20,303 bases of DNA from Chlorobiota bacterium (lineage in GTDB: Bacteria; Bacteroidota; Bacteroidia; Bacteroidales; F082), in the NCBI GenBank assembly GCA_030619415.1, contig JAUXBM010000003.1, positions 1 to 20,303 on the forward strand, given 5' to 3'. Both the position numbers and the translations under genes were made by a program. The first letter of the stretch is position 1. Every line of letters begins with the position of its first letter. The notes below the pieces were generated by a model that was given only the letters and a program-made list of their open reading frames with translations, searched no databases and had not been told where the DNA came from. Below are positions 8,170 to 15,238 of this stretch, in pieces.

Positions 8170-9506
8170 CATTCAAAGCATACGACATCCGTGGAGTTTG
8201 GGGAACAGATTTGAATCCCGACCTGGTTTACAAAATTGGTTATTTCCTTCCGGGAGTCCTTAATGCTACGAGCGTTTTAATTGGTCAGGATGTAAGATTA
8301 TCTTCAAATGAGATGTTCGATGCCCTAACCGATGGAATTACAGATGCCGGCGCAGATGTCGTGGATGCCGGACTTGCAACCACACCAATGATCTATTGGG
8401 GAACCGGGAAGTTTGATTTTGATGCTTCGGTTATGATCACGGCATCACATAATCACAAATTTTACAATGGACTAAAGTTTTCCGGTAAAAATGTTTTACC
8501 TGTCGGTTACGATAACGGACTAAATCAAATAGAGGCTTTGATAAGGGAAAATGAACCGATTCTGAAAAAGCAAAAAGGAAAAATAGAATCCATCGATCTG
8601 AATTCAAACTATCTTAATTTTTTAAAGGATTATCAAACAGATTTTTCTAATCTGAATGTTTCCATCGATATTTCGAATGGAATGGCCGGCTTGTTCGCAA
8701 AGCAACTTTTTGGCGAGAAAGTTCTTTACCTGAATTGTGAACTGGATGGGAATTTTCCTGCTCATGAACCCAATCCACTGGAGCCTGAAAACCAGGAGCA
8801 AATCAAAAAAGCTGTCCTCGAAAACAAATCAGATATTGGGTTGATCTTTGACGGGGACGCTGACCGGGTTATGTTTATTGATGAAAAAGGTCGGTTTATT
8901 TCACCTGACCTGATCATTGCACTTTTGGGTCATTACTTTTTTGAAGAAAGAAAAGAGTCAGGAAAAGTGGTTCAGGATATTAGGACGTCAAAGGCCGTTG
9001 CTGATTATCTGGGGCAATTTAATGTTGATGTTGAAACCTGGCGTGTTGGAAGGGCTTACGGAGCTACAAAGTTGAAAGAAGTTGATGGAATTTATGGAGG
9101 AGAGCTGGCAGGTCATTATTATTTCCGTGACTTTTATTATTCAGATAGCGGGCTATTGGCGGCTTTGATTGTTTTACGAATTGTAAATGATTTCCATAAA
9201 CAAGGGAAAGTATTTTCTGAGGTCATGTCAGACATCTCAACTTATGCCAATACCGGTGAAGTGAACTTCAAACTAGATCAGAAACAGCAGGCGATGGATG
9301 CCGTAAAAGCCTACTTTGAAGCGAATGAGCCGCCTGATCGATTTCTTGATTTCGATGGTTATCGCCTCGATTTTGAAGACTGGTGGTTCAATATCAGGCC
9401 AAGCAATACAGAACCATATCTACGTTTTCTTGCAGAAGCAAAATCACAAAAACTGTTGGATGCCAAAACAAAAATTATCTTTGAATTGATTTCTGAATTC
9501 AAGTAA
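8163..9506 (+). CDS. Phosphomannomutase/phosphoglucomutase-type phosphohexomutase
   Basis: Moves phosphate between C6 and C1 of a hexose phosphate, feeding sugar-nucleotide synthesis (GDP-mannose or UDP-glucose) for surface polysaccharide. This is the alpha-D-phosphohexomutase superfamily: substrate and metal sites are TASHN (93-97; phosphoserine Ser95), the Mg loop DGDADR (230-235), the sugar-specificity loop GELAGH (313-318) and the phosphate-binding loop RPSNTEP (412-418). GELAGH departs from the common GEMSGH/GEQSGH, but the last GH is kept. At 447 aa it is close to AlgC/ManB enzymes. GlmM is less likely because its loops differ. It is followed after 2 nt by a DUF2279 gene. I see no promoter box next to the start, so transcription may read through the repeat spacer from mltG. 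Confidence 0.88.
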   Translation: MTAFKAYDIRGVWGTDLNPDLVYKIGYFLPGVLNATSVLIGQDVRLSSNEMFDALTDGITDAGADVVDAGLATTPMIYWGTGKFDFDASVMITASHNHKFYNGLKFSGKNVLPVGYDNGLNQIEALIRENEPILKKQKGKIESIDLNSNYLNFLKDYQTDFSNLNVSIDISNGMAGLFAKQLFGEKVLYLNCELDGNFPAHEPNPLEPENQEQIKKAVLENKSDIGLIFDGDADRVMFIDEKGRFISPDLIIALLGHYFFEERKESGKVVQDIRTSKAVADYLGQFNVDVETWRVGRAYGATKLKEVDGIYGGELAGHYYFRDFYYSDSGLLAALIVLRIVNDFHKQGKVFSEVMSDISTYANTGEVNFKLDQKQQAMDAVKAYFEANEPPDRFLDFDGYRLDFEDWWFNIRPSNTEPYLRFLAEAKSQKLLDAKTKIIFELISEFK

Positions 9507-9508
9507 AC

Positions 9509-10435
9509 TTGGTCAACTACCGAAAAAACATAAAAACCATTTTGTTGTTCATTGTGTTTGTGCTCATTACGCAAACATCCATTTCCCAATACACAGTATA
9601 TCCTGATACTATCCATCGAAAAAGATTGAATACGGTTATTATTGCCACTACAGTAACTTATGCAGCAACATTAACAACACTCTATTTTGCATGGTATAAA
9701 GACAGCCCGTCAAGCAGTTTTCACTTTATTGATGATAGTCAGTACTGGAGAGGTGTTGACAAGATTGGCCATGCACAAACTGCCTATACTTTTACCAACT
9801 ATGGTTATTGGATGCTCCGATGGGCAGGAGTGAACAAGAAAAAGGCGGCATGGTATGGAGGATTGATTGGTTTTGGCTCAATGACAGTAATTGAAATCCT
9901 GGATGGATTTTCGGCAGAATACGGGGCTTCATATACTGACCTGATTGCCAATGGACTTGGTGCCGGACTTTCTGTTACACAAAACCTGCTATGGGAAGAA
10001 CAACGCATCATGATGAAATTTAGCTATCATCCCACTGAATACGCTCAATACAGGCCGGAACAGCTTGGCGAAACTACCGGTCAACGGATTTTGAAAGATT
10101 ACAACGGCCATACGTATTGGCTTTCCGCTAATATCAGGTCATTTATCAAGAGGGACTCTCGTTTCCCGGCGTGGATAAATGTTGCGGCAGGTTATGGTGC
10201 CAAAGGTATGCTGGGCCCGGAATCAAATCCGGAGCCTGATGATGATGGATATCCACCGCATTTCGATAGGGTAAGTCAATATTATGTGTCCATGGATATA
10301 GACTGGACAAGAATCAAAACCAATTCAGGTTTTTTAAGATTTACATTTAAGTTATTGAGTTTTGTAAAACTTCCTTTTCCAACCTTAGAATACAATAGCC
10401 AGGATGGTTTTGTTGGGCATTGGATTTATTTTTAA
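9509..10435 (+). CDS. DUF2279-family envelope protein (YfiM-like)
   Basis: A 308-aa protein of unknown function matching the DUF2279 family. The likely start is TTG at 9509: no ATG or GTG exists between the upstream in-frame stop and the hydrophobic segment, and TTG gives a typical signal peptide (basic NYRKNIK, hydrophobic 10-21, cleavage near SIS-Q at 26-27). The family core is YWRGVDKIGHAQTAYTFTNY, GGLIGFGSMTVIEILDGFSA and YGASYTDLIANGLGAGLS, with small-residue-rich helices that could lie in or on a membrane. The C-terminal half (about 180-308) has alternating beta-type segments and ends in IYF, compatible with an outer-membrane location. The 2-nt gap from the mutase implies translational coupling, hinting at a role in surface polysaccharide or envelope biology (inference). 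Confidence 0.75.
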   Translation: MVNYRKNIKTILLFIVFVLITQTSISQYTVYPDTIHRKRLNTVIIATTVTYAATLTTLYFAWYKDSPSSSFHFIDDSQYWRGVDKIGHAQTAYTFTNYGYWMLRWAGVNKKKAAWYGGLIGFGSMTVIEILDGFSAEYGASYTDLIANGLGAGLSVTQNLLWEEQRIMMKFSYHPTEYAQYRPEQLGETTGQRILKDYNGHTYWLSANIRSFIKRDSRFPAWINVAAGYGAKGMLGPESNPEPDDDGYPPHFDRVSQYYVSMDIDWTRIKTNSGFLRFTFKLLSFVKLPFPTLEYNSQDGFVGHWIYF

Positions 10436-10443
10436 CCCCTCCG

Positions 10444-10465
10444 CTTCGAGCGTCCACGCTCGAAG
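10444..10465. repeat. Perfect 9-bp inverted repeat (CTTCGAGCG-TCCA-CGCTCGAAG)
   Basis: A GC-rich 9-bp stem with a 4-nt loop, 8 nt after the DUF2279 stop and between convergent genes. A diverged copy of the loop and right arm (AGCATCCACGCTTGAAAG) lies at 5858-5874, so it may belong to a dispersed family. With no T-tract it is not a standard terminator, but it could act as a bidirectional 3'-end structure. Confidence 0.65.
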
Positions 10466-10485
10466 AATTGAACTATGCGCGGGCT

Positions 10486-10535
10486 CTTCCAGATTCCCGC
10501 CTGAATGATGTAGTCGGGCAGGTGTAATCTGGAAG
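10486..10535. repeat. Long interrupted stem-loop between convergent genes
   Basis: CTTCCAGATT (10486-10495) pairs perfectly with AATCTGGAAG (10526-10535). Inside it CGCCTG pairs with CAGGTG (one wobble), leaving a 15-nt loop. The 50-nt structure stands between DUF2279 (+) and citF (-), where both transcripts must end. Confidence 0.6.
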
Positions 10536-10608
10536 TAAAGGGCTGAAGATTTTTAATCTTTTTGTCGGATGCCTATACCAATTAGATTGTGCTTTCAGCC
10601 TGGCAGGT

Positions 10609-12171
10609 CTAAGTTGGGACTTTCCTCACCGCATCAATTACAGTTCCATCTACCCATTTAATAGCAGCTACTAATTCATCATCCAAAACAATATTTTCGG
10701 GTTTGCCACATATCGCCTCAGCTTCGTCTTTAAGCTGCCCGATAGTTTTAATCGGAAGGCCTGAGTTTTTCGTTTTTTCAATTAAATCCTGTCTCAGTGG
10801 ATTAATCGCTAAACCTCTTTCTGTCACAATGACATCAATCAGTTCACCCGGTCCAACAAGGGTAGTAACTTCTTCACGGATCACCGGAATCCTGTCGCGG
10901 AAAAGAGGAATAGGTAAAATAGTGCACTTTGAGAAAAGACAATTCTGCCAGCCACCGATACCATGCAACATATAACCATCAGAGTGTGTAACTACATTTG
11001 CATTGAAATTCACATCAACTTCCGTTGCTCCTAAAATGACAACATCAATCATAGAAGCAAAATTTCCTTTTCCATGATAATTGTAAGAGGTGAAAGGGGA
11101 GGTGTTCACATGGTTTGGATTCTCACGCATAGAACGAACACCGTCAAGGTCAAATGTCTGGCCATCGAGGATGTAATCGATCAAACCGCCCTCCAGCATC
11201 TCAACCGGGTATTTATTGCTGCCAGCCCTGACAAACCTGGCTTTCCATTTGTTTTTGCGAAGAATTTCGCCAAAATAATTTCCAATCGATAAAGAAGTTC
11301 CACCGGCTCCTGCCTGGTAAGAAAAGCCATCGTAAATTATCCCTGCAGCCTCGCAGAATTTTGAAGTAATCTCAGCAATCAGCAGCCGGTCAGGGCTTTT
11401 TGTGATTTGGGTAGTTCCCGAAATGATTCTTTCAGGTAAGCCTACTTTATCTACTTTAACAACATAGTCAACATAATTACCATGGATTTGCCACGGTATA
11501 CATGGAAAAGGTACAAGGTTGTCAGTTACAACAATTACTTTATCAGCGTATTGAGAATCAGCGAGAGCAAAACCCAAAAGTCCACAAGCAGCAGGGCCGT
11601 CAACACCGTTGGCATTCCCAAATGGATCGGATGTTGGGGCGGCAATCACTGCAATGTCAATTTGTACTTCTCCATCCTGAACAGCCTGGTAGCGGCCACC
11701 ATGTGACCGTAAAATCGACATGCCTTTCATTTTACCTTGTGAAGTAAATCTTCCCAGAGGCCCGTTCATGCTGCCTTCAATCCGGTTGATGGTACCGTCT
11801 TCGAGGTATTTGATCAAGCCTTCCTGGCAAGGAAATGATGCTGAAGGATACCACCTCAAATCTTTTACTCCCAGCTCATTCGCAATATCGAAAATTTGGT
11901 TTGCTATTAGGTCGCCATTGCGAAAGTGATGATGAGTAGAAATGGTCATCCCGTCTTTCAATCCGGAATTGATCAATGCAGCTTTTAGATTCTCAACAGT
12001 TTTATTCCCATCATCCGGATAATCGGCGCAACTGGAAATTTTTGGTCCGAACTTCCGACCGGTAGGTTTGTATTTTCCAACTCCTTGAAACGGGATGTGC
12101 TCCCCGCCATTAATGATTGTTGGTACGGTGCGGCCCGCGGCGTTTTTTGTTAGATTGGAGTATTTATCCAT
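10609..12171 (-). CDS. citF: Citrate lyase alpha subunit (citrate:acetyl-ACP transferase)
   Basis: Transfers citrate onto the acetylated acyl carrier subunit, releasing acetate and forming citryl-ACP for cleavage by CitE; this is the first step of anaerobic citrate fermentation. The 520-aa length matches CitF (about 510 aa). Characteristic stretches include GRTVPTIINGGEHIPFQGVG near the start, ISTHHHFRNGD (95-105), RWYPSASFPCQE, the glycine-rich AGAGGTSLSIG of the CoA-transferase fold, and VTHSDGYMLHGIGGWQNCLF. The start ATG at 12171 agrees with the conserved N-terminus. It is the downstream gene of a citDE-citF unit; the 171-bp gap to citDE holds two repeat arrays. No citX, citG or citC is found next to it. 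Confidence 0.94.
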   Translation of the reverse strand: MDKYSNLTKNAAGRTVPTIINGGEHIPFQGVGKYKPTGRKFGPKISSCADYPDDGNKTVENLKAALINSGLKDGMTISTHHHFRNGDLIANQIFDIANELGVKDLRWYPSASFPCQEGLIKYLEDGTINRIEGSMNGPLGRFTSQGKMKGMSILRSHGGRYQAVQDGEVQIDIAVIAAPTSDPFGNANGVDGPAACGLLGFALADSQYADKVIVVTDNLVPFPCIPWQIHGNYVDYVVKVDKVGLPERIISGTTQITKSPDRLLIAEITSKFCEAAGIIYDGFSYQAGAGGTSLSIGNYFGEILRKNKWKARFVRAGSNKYPVEMLEGGLIDYILDGQTFDLDGVRSMRENPNHVNTSPFTSYNYHGKGNFASMIDVVILGATEVDVNFNANVVTHSDGYMLHGIGGWQNCLFSKCTILPIPLFRDRIPVIREEVTTLVGPGELIDVIVTERGLAINPLRQDLIEKTKNSGLPIKTIGQLKDEAEAICGKPENIVLDDELVAAIKWVDGTVIDAVRKVPT

Positions 12172-12220
12172 TTTTTATATCAATTTTTTGATTCTCATTA
12201 TTTGTAAGATCTGGCTATTT

Positions 12221-12248
12221 ATTGGTCATTGGTCATTGGTCATTGGTG
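12221..12248 (-). repeat. Heptamer array ATTGGTC (= GACCAAT), 4 units
   Basis: ATTGGTC at 12221, 12228 and 12235, then ATTGGTG at 12242. On the minus strand this is the AATGACC word found at 529-600 and 8029-8169. It lies between the two citrate lyase genes. Confidence 0.88.
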
Positions 12249-12277
12249 GTAGTCTATATTTAATAACGGTTCCAATG

Positions 12278-12326
12278 ACCATTAACCATTAAGCATTCAC
12301 CATTCATCATTCATCATTCATCATTC
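12278..12326 (-). repeat. Heptamer array ACCATTA/ATCATTC, 7 units
   Basis: ACCATTA twice, AGCATTC, ACCATTC and ATCATTC three times in unbroken 7-bp register. On the minus strand it reads as GAATGAT-type units, the family of 7580-7691. It ends 16 nt before the citDE stop codon. Confidence 0.88.
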
Positions 12327-12342
12327 AATCTCCATTCACTAT

Positions 12343-13554
12343 TTAACCGCTTGAAGTCCAACTTTTATCTAATTTCCCTGTTTCAATTGCCATCTTAATG
12401 GTCTTCTCTGCTCGCTTCACCACTGGTGGATCTATCATTTTTGAACCGAGTGATACTACGCCTAAGCCTTTGGCTTCAGCCTCCTTGAAGGCAATTACAA
12501 TTTTTTTTGCTTTTTCTATTTCCTTTTCCTCAGGCGCGAAATTTTCATGAATCACCTCAATTTGACGTGGATGAATACAGCCCATCCCATCAAAACCCAA
12601 TGCTTTGGATTGCTGAACATTTTTTGCAAGTGCTTCCATATCCGATACATCAGAAAATACAGAATCAATGGGCTGAATACCCGCTGCCCGAGCTGCATTA
12701 ACAACCATACTTCGTGCAAAAAAGGATTCGGTTCCTTCATTGGTTCTCATAGTTCCAATATCTGCGGTGTAGTCTTCAAGTCCAATTGCTATGGCTGCTA
12801 CATTTTCGGCTGCATTTGCTATTTCATATGCATTCATCACACCTTTGGCACTTTCAATAATTGGCATCAGCCAGATTGGTTTTTCTATTCCGTGATCTTT
12901 CTTGTGCACATCGATTACTTCATTCACCCACTTTATATCTTCAGCAGATTCGCATTTGGGTATTAAAATATGATCAACATGATTCGGAACAATAAACCGT
13001 AAATCATCAAGGCCCTTTGGAATCTGGTTTATCCTGACCATTTTCTCTGCACCATAAAAATTAACACTTCGCAATGCATTCCTTACCAGGAAGCTTGCTT
13101 CGTATTTACGATCCGGGGCTACTGAATCTTCAAGGTCAAGTATTACACCATCAGGATGATGAATGCCTGCATTAAGCATCAATTTCGGACTGTTTCCCGG
13201 AAGGTACAGCCGCGAAAACCGGAAAGAATCTTTAGCAAAATCTCTTTTATTTTCCGGAAGAATAGGAGTAAGGTAATCTTTATCTGATTCGATCAATTTT
13301 TTTACCGTAGCCTCCATTCTTGCAGCGAGCACAAAATCAAGCGCACCGGCATCTTCAATTAAGATTTTAGCATGCTGAATCTCAAAATAATCAAGAACCT
13401 TATTGACCAGTTTTCTTATACTTTTTCCATAAAGTGCTTCAACTTTGCTTGTCAGGTTAATGTCGATACCTCCTGAAGGTAAAATTTCTAATTCAACATA
13501 ACAATCGGAACGGATATCTTTACCACGATTACCGGCACAGGCAGTGTTATTCAT
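12343..13554 (-). CDS. citE: Citrate lyase gamma-beta fusion (acyl carrier CitD + citryl-ACP lyase CitE)
   Basis: One 403-aa protein combines two subunits that are normally separate. Residues 1 to about 95 match CitD, the carrier of the phosphoribosyl-dephospho-CoA arm: an AG-x(7)-SD motif places the attachment serine at Ser16, and GALDFVLAARMEA (70-82) is the CitD C-terminal signature. Residues about 108-403 are CitE, a Mg-dependent HpcH/HpaI-type aldolase that splits citryl-ACP into oxaloacetate and acetyl-ACP. They include YLPGNSPKLM (117-126), VILDLEDSVAPDRK (137-150; Glu142, Asp143), Arg174 in MVRIN, Glu234 in IIESAKGV and IGLEDYTADIGT (258-269). The fusion is in frame, with no frameshift or internal start needed. 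It is first in the operon and diverges from the methyltransferase gene. Confidence 0.93.
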   Translation of the reverse strand: MNNTACAGNRGKDIRSDCYVELEILPSGGIDINLTSKVEALYGKSIRKLVNKVLDYFEIQHAKILIEDAGALDFVLAARMEATVKKLIESDKDYLTPILPENKRDFAKDSFRFSRLYLPGNSPKLMLNAGIHHPDGVILDLEDSVAPDRKYEASFLVRNALRSVNFYGAEKMVRINQIPKGLDDLRFIVPNHVDHILIPKCESAEDIKWVNEVIDVHKKDHGIEKPIWLMPIIESAKGVMNAYEIANAAENVAAIAIGLEDYTADIGTMRTNEGTESFFARSMVVNAARAAGIQPIDSVFSDVSDMEALAKNVQQSKALGFDGMGCIHPRQIEVIHENFAPEEKEIEKAKKIVIAFKEAEAKGLGVVSLGSKMIDPPVVKRAEKTIKMAIETGKLDKSWTSSG

Positions 13555-13564
13555 TGTTTATAAG

Positions 13565-13598
13565 TTTGGTCTTACAAACATACAAATGTTTAACTTTG
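13565..13598 (+). promoter_or_regulatory. Promoter of the methyltransferase gene
   Basis: TTTG (13565-13568), a 22-nt spacer and TAACTTTG (13591-13598, exact TANNTTTG) on the plus strand, giving a leader of about 70 nt to the ATG at 13674. It interlocks with the citDE promoter box on the other strand. Confidence 0.55.
13575..13582 (-). promoter_or_regulatory. -7 box of the citrate lyase operon promoter
   Basis: The minus strand reads TATGTTTG, an exact TANNTTTG, 20 nt before the citDE ATG. No TTTG is found at the usual upstream distance, which could mean an activator is needed (inference). It lies inside the spacer of the divergent plus-strand promoter, so the two cannot easily be occupied together. 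Confidence 0.45.
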
Positions 13599-13673
13599 TT
13601 TGCCGGCTTTGGTAAAAAAGGCTTTCTCTCTACTTGCAATTGATTTAGTCGCCGGAGCCGGTTTTTGACGCCT

Positions 13674-14117
13674 ATGTTTCAGGAAAAAATATATCCATAT
13701 CTACTCGTCTTTCTACAACTTTCCAGTTTGGCCTATCTCCTGTCGTCGGCTCCTTTATTGACTACAGGTTATGCCGGAATACTTATTGAAAGTGTTGGTG
13801 TCTTTACGGGTCTGCTTGCCATTTATACAATTAGAATTGGAAATTTCAATATTACTCCATTAAATAAAAAGAATGGACAACTTATCACAAATGGTATTTA
13901 TGGAGTGATAAGACATCCCATGTATTTTGCGCAATTGCTCTTTCTGCTACCATTATTAATAGATTATTACAACTTTACCCGCTTGATCGTTTTCTGTGTT
14001 CTTATGATTACATTACTCTTAAAAATTCAATTTGAAGAAACGCATTTGGTTACTCATTTTAAAGGTTATGCTGCGTATCAAGAGAAAACGAAAAAGATAT
14101 TTCCATTTATTTACTGA
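13674..14117 (+). CDS. Small membrane methyltransferase of the ICMT/PEMT-like family
   Basis: A 147-aa integral membrane protein with four hydrophobic segments (about 8-28, 34-52, 85-98 and 102-118). The family motif GIYGVIRHPMY (74-84), then EE (121-122) and the YAAY...KKIFPFIY tail, match isoprenylcysteine carboxyl methyltransferase-like and phospholipid methyltransferase proteins, which use S-adenosylmethionine at the membrane. Bacterial substrates are mostly unknown. The ATG at 13674 is preferred to a TTG 9 nt upstream. It diverges from the citrate lyase operon and may be the first gene of a unit with the next two, though the 102-bp gap that follows could hold another promoter. Confidence 0.78.
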   Translation: MFQEKIYPYLLVFLQLSSLAYLLSSAPLLTTGYAGILIESVGVFTGLLAIYTIRIGNFNITPLNKKNGQLITNGIYGVIRHPMYFAQLLFLLPLLIDYYNFTRLIVFCVLMITLLLKIQFEETHLVTHFKGYAAYQEKTKKIFPFIY

Positions 14118-14219
14118 CGTAGAAGTGAAATTTTGTCAGTACTGAAAAATCGACACTTCTAAAATAGCTTTTTCTGCAATGGCATATAATTTGATCAGTG
14201 CCAAATAAAATTTAGGAAT

Positions 14220-14807
14220 ATGGCTTTAAAAGCAATTGGTTCGCATGAAGAAATGCTTTCCCTCCTGCAAGAAGATTCAAAGAATTATATTCTGATCTAT
14301 AAAAAGGGATCCGATGCAAGTGATTGTAGTTATCACGCTGTAGACATCGCCTCGGGCAAACTTCAGGATATAAATATATTTACTGCTGACGTAAATTTAA
14401 TCAAAGACATTCATCCAAAATACAACATCACCTCTGCGCCAACTCTTCTAATTTTTGAAGGTAAAAGATTTGTGAAAACTGTAAAAGGATGCAATGATGA
14501 AGGTTTTTATGAATCTTTGTTCGAAAGTTCACTTTTCTCAGCTAAGACAGTTGACGGAGAGAAACCGCAGAAAAGAGTAACTGTTTATTCCACTCCGACT
14601 TGTTCATGGTGTACAACCTTAAAACGGCATCTTGATCATAATGGAATCCGTTACCGGGAAGTTGATGTGAGCAAGGATCAAAAATCTGCTGAGGCGATGG
14701 CGCGAAAAAGTGGTCAGCAAGGTGTTCCCCAAACAGACATAAATGGACAGATGATTGTTGGTTTTGATAAAAACAAGATCAATACATTACTTGAAATAAA
14801 TAATTAA
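14220..14807 (+). CDS. Thioredoxin-fold/glutaredoxin fusion protein
   Basis: A 195-aa cytoplasmic redox protein with two thioredoxin folds. Residues 1 to about 112 are thioredoxin-like (cis-proline TSAPT at 71-75; TLLIFEGKRFVKTVKG) but have no CXXC: only Cys36 lies near the expected active-site position. Residues 118-195 are a glutaredoxin domain with the dithiol motif CSWC (128-131), the cis-proline GVPQTDING (168-176) and GQMIVGFD. The glutaredoxin half should reduce disulfides or glutathionylated proteins; the N-terminal half may be a binding module or a bacillithiol/monothiol-type partner (inference). A modest GGA lies just before the ATG. It is 11 nt upstream of groES, so the two are co-transcribed. 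Confidence 0.82.
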   Translation: MALKAIGSHEEMLSLLQEDSKNYILIYKKGSDASDCSYHAVDIASGKLQDINIFTADVNLIKDIHPKYNITSAPTLLIFEGKRFVKTVKGCNDEGFYESLFESSLFSAKTVDGEKPQKRVTVYSTPTCSWCTTLKRHLDHNGIRYREVDVSKDQKSAEAMARKSGQQGVPQTDINGQMIVGFDKNKINTLLEINN

Positions 14808-14818
14808 TAAACATACAA

Positions 14819-15106
14819 ATGAAAGAATTACAACCCTTAAACGAAAACGTTCTTCTGGATATCTCAGAAGAAAAAGGTCAACAACAAACTGCATCGGGTA
14901 TTATCATTCCGGATAGTGCCAAAGAAAAACCACAATATGCCAAAGTGGTAGCCATTGGCAATGTTGAAAATCCTGAAATTTCAGTTGGCGATACTGTGTT
15001 TTATAAAAAGTACGGAGGTACTGAATTTGATTTTGAAGGAAATAAATTTTTAATGCTTCCTTACGAAGATCTGCTGGCTAAAGTAGTTGAAACGGAAGCG
15101 ATATAA
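14819..15106 (+). CDS. groS: GroES-family co-chaperonin, orphan (no groEL adjacent)
   Basis: A 95-aa Cpn10 protein, close to the normal 90-97 aa. PLNENVLLDI opens the beta-barrel; the mobile loop that contacts GroEL corresponds to EKGQQQTASGIIIPDSA (18-34), with the conserved GIIIPD. YAKVVAIGNV, VGDTVFYKKYGGTEF and FLMLPYEDLLAKV complete the fold. It differs from a typical Bacteroidota GroES in a longer, glutamine-rich loop entrance. No groEL follows: the next gene is convergent nnr. It is translated 11 nt after the redox fusion gene. It may be a second GroES beside a canonical groESL elsewhere (inference). Confidence 0.87.
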   Translation: MKELQPLNENVLLDISEEKGQQQTASGIIIPDSAKEKPQYAKVVAIGNVENPEISVGDTVFYKKYGGTEFDFEGNKFLMLPYEDLLAKVVETEAI

Positions 15107-15196
15107 TGATTTGAGATTTGTGATTTAATGGTATAATGGTGTAAGGGTATAGCACTCGTTTAAAAAAAACTTGAAAATTACTGATTAGCACATCCC

Positions 15197-15238
15197 AACA
15201 TCCAACATCTAACATCAAAAATCCAACTTCCCAATCTC
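15197..15238. repeat. Heptamer array AACATCC, overlapping the 3' end of nnr
   Basis: AACATCC, AACATCT, AACATCA, AAAATCC, AACTTCC and CAATCTC follow in 7-bp register from 15197. The third unit contains the nnr stop codon (15215-15217, minus strand), and the last three more divergent units encode its final residues. The left flank (15110-15150) also shows loose 7-8 bp periodicity. Confidence 0.65.

Noticed and set aside
7973..8188. Minus-strand ORF rich in SLVVI/HWSLV repeats
   Set aside because: Produced by the AATGACC array read on the opposite strand; it overlaps the mutase start and resembles no family.
10546..10563. AAGATT-TTT-AATCTT followed by T's as a terminator of the DUF2279 gene
   Set aside because: The 6-bp stem is almost entirely A/T and too weak to call; the GC-rich palindromes nearby are better candidates for 3'-end structures.
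10436..10608. tRNA or other standard RNA gene in the convergent spacer
   Set aside because: The stems do not form a cloverleaf and no TTC-loop or acceptor pattern is visible; only independent hairpins are seen.
12507..12966. Plus-strand ORFs of 64-139 aa opposite citDE
   Set aside because: Shadows of the strongly supported citDE reading frame, with no family features.
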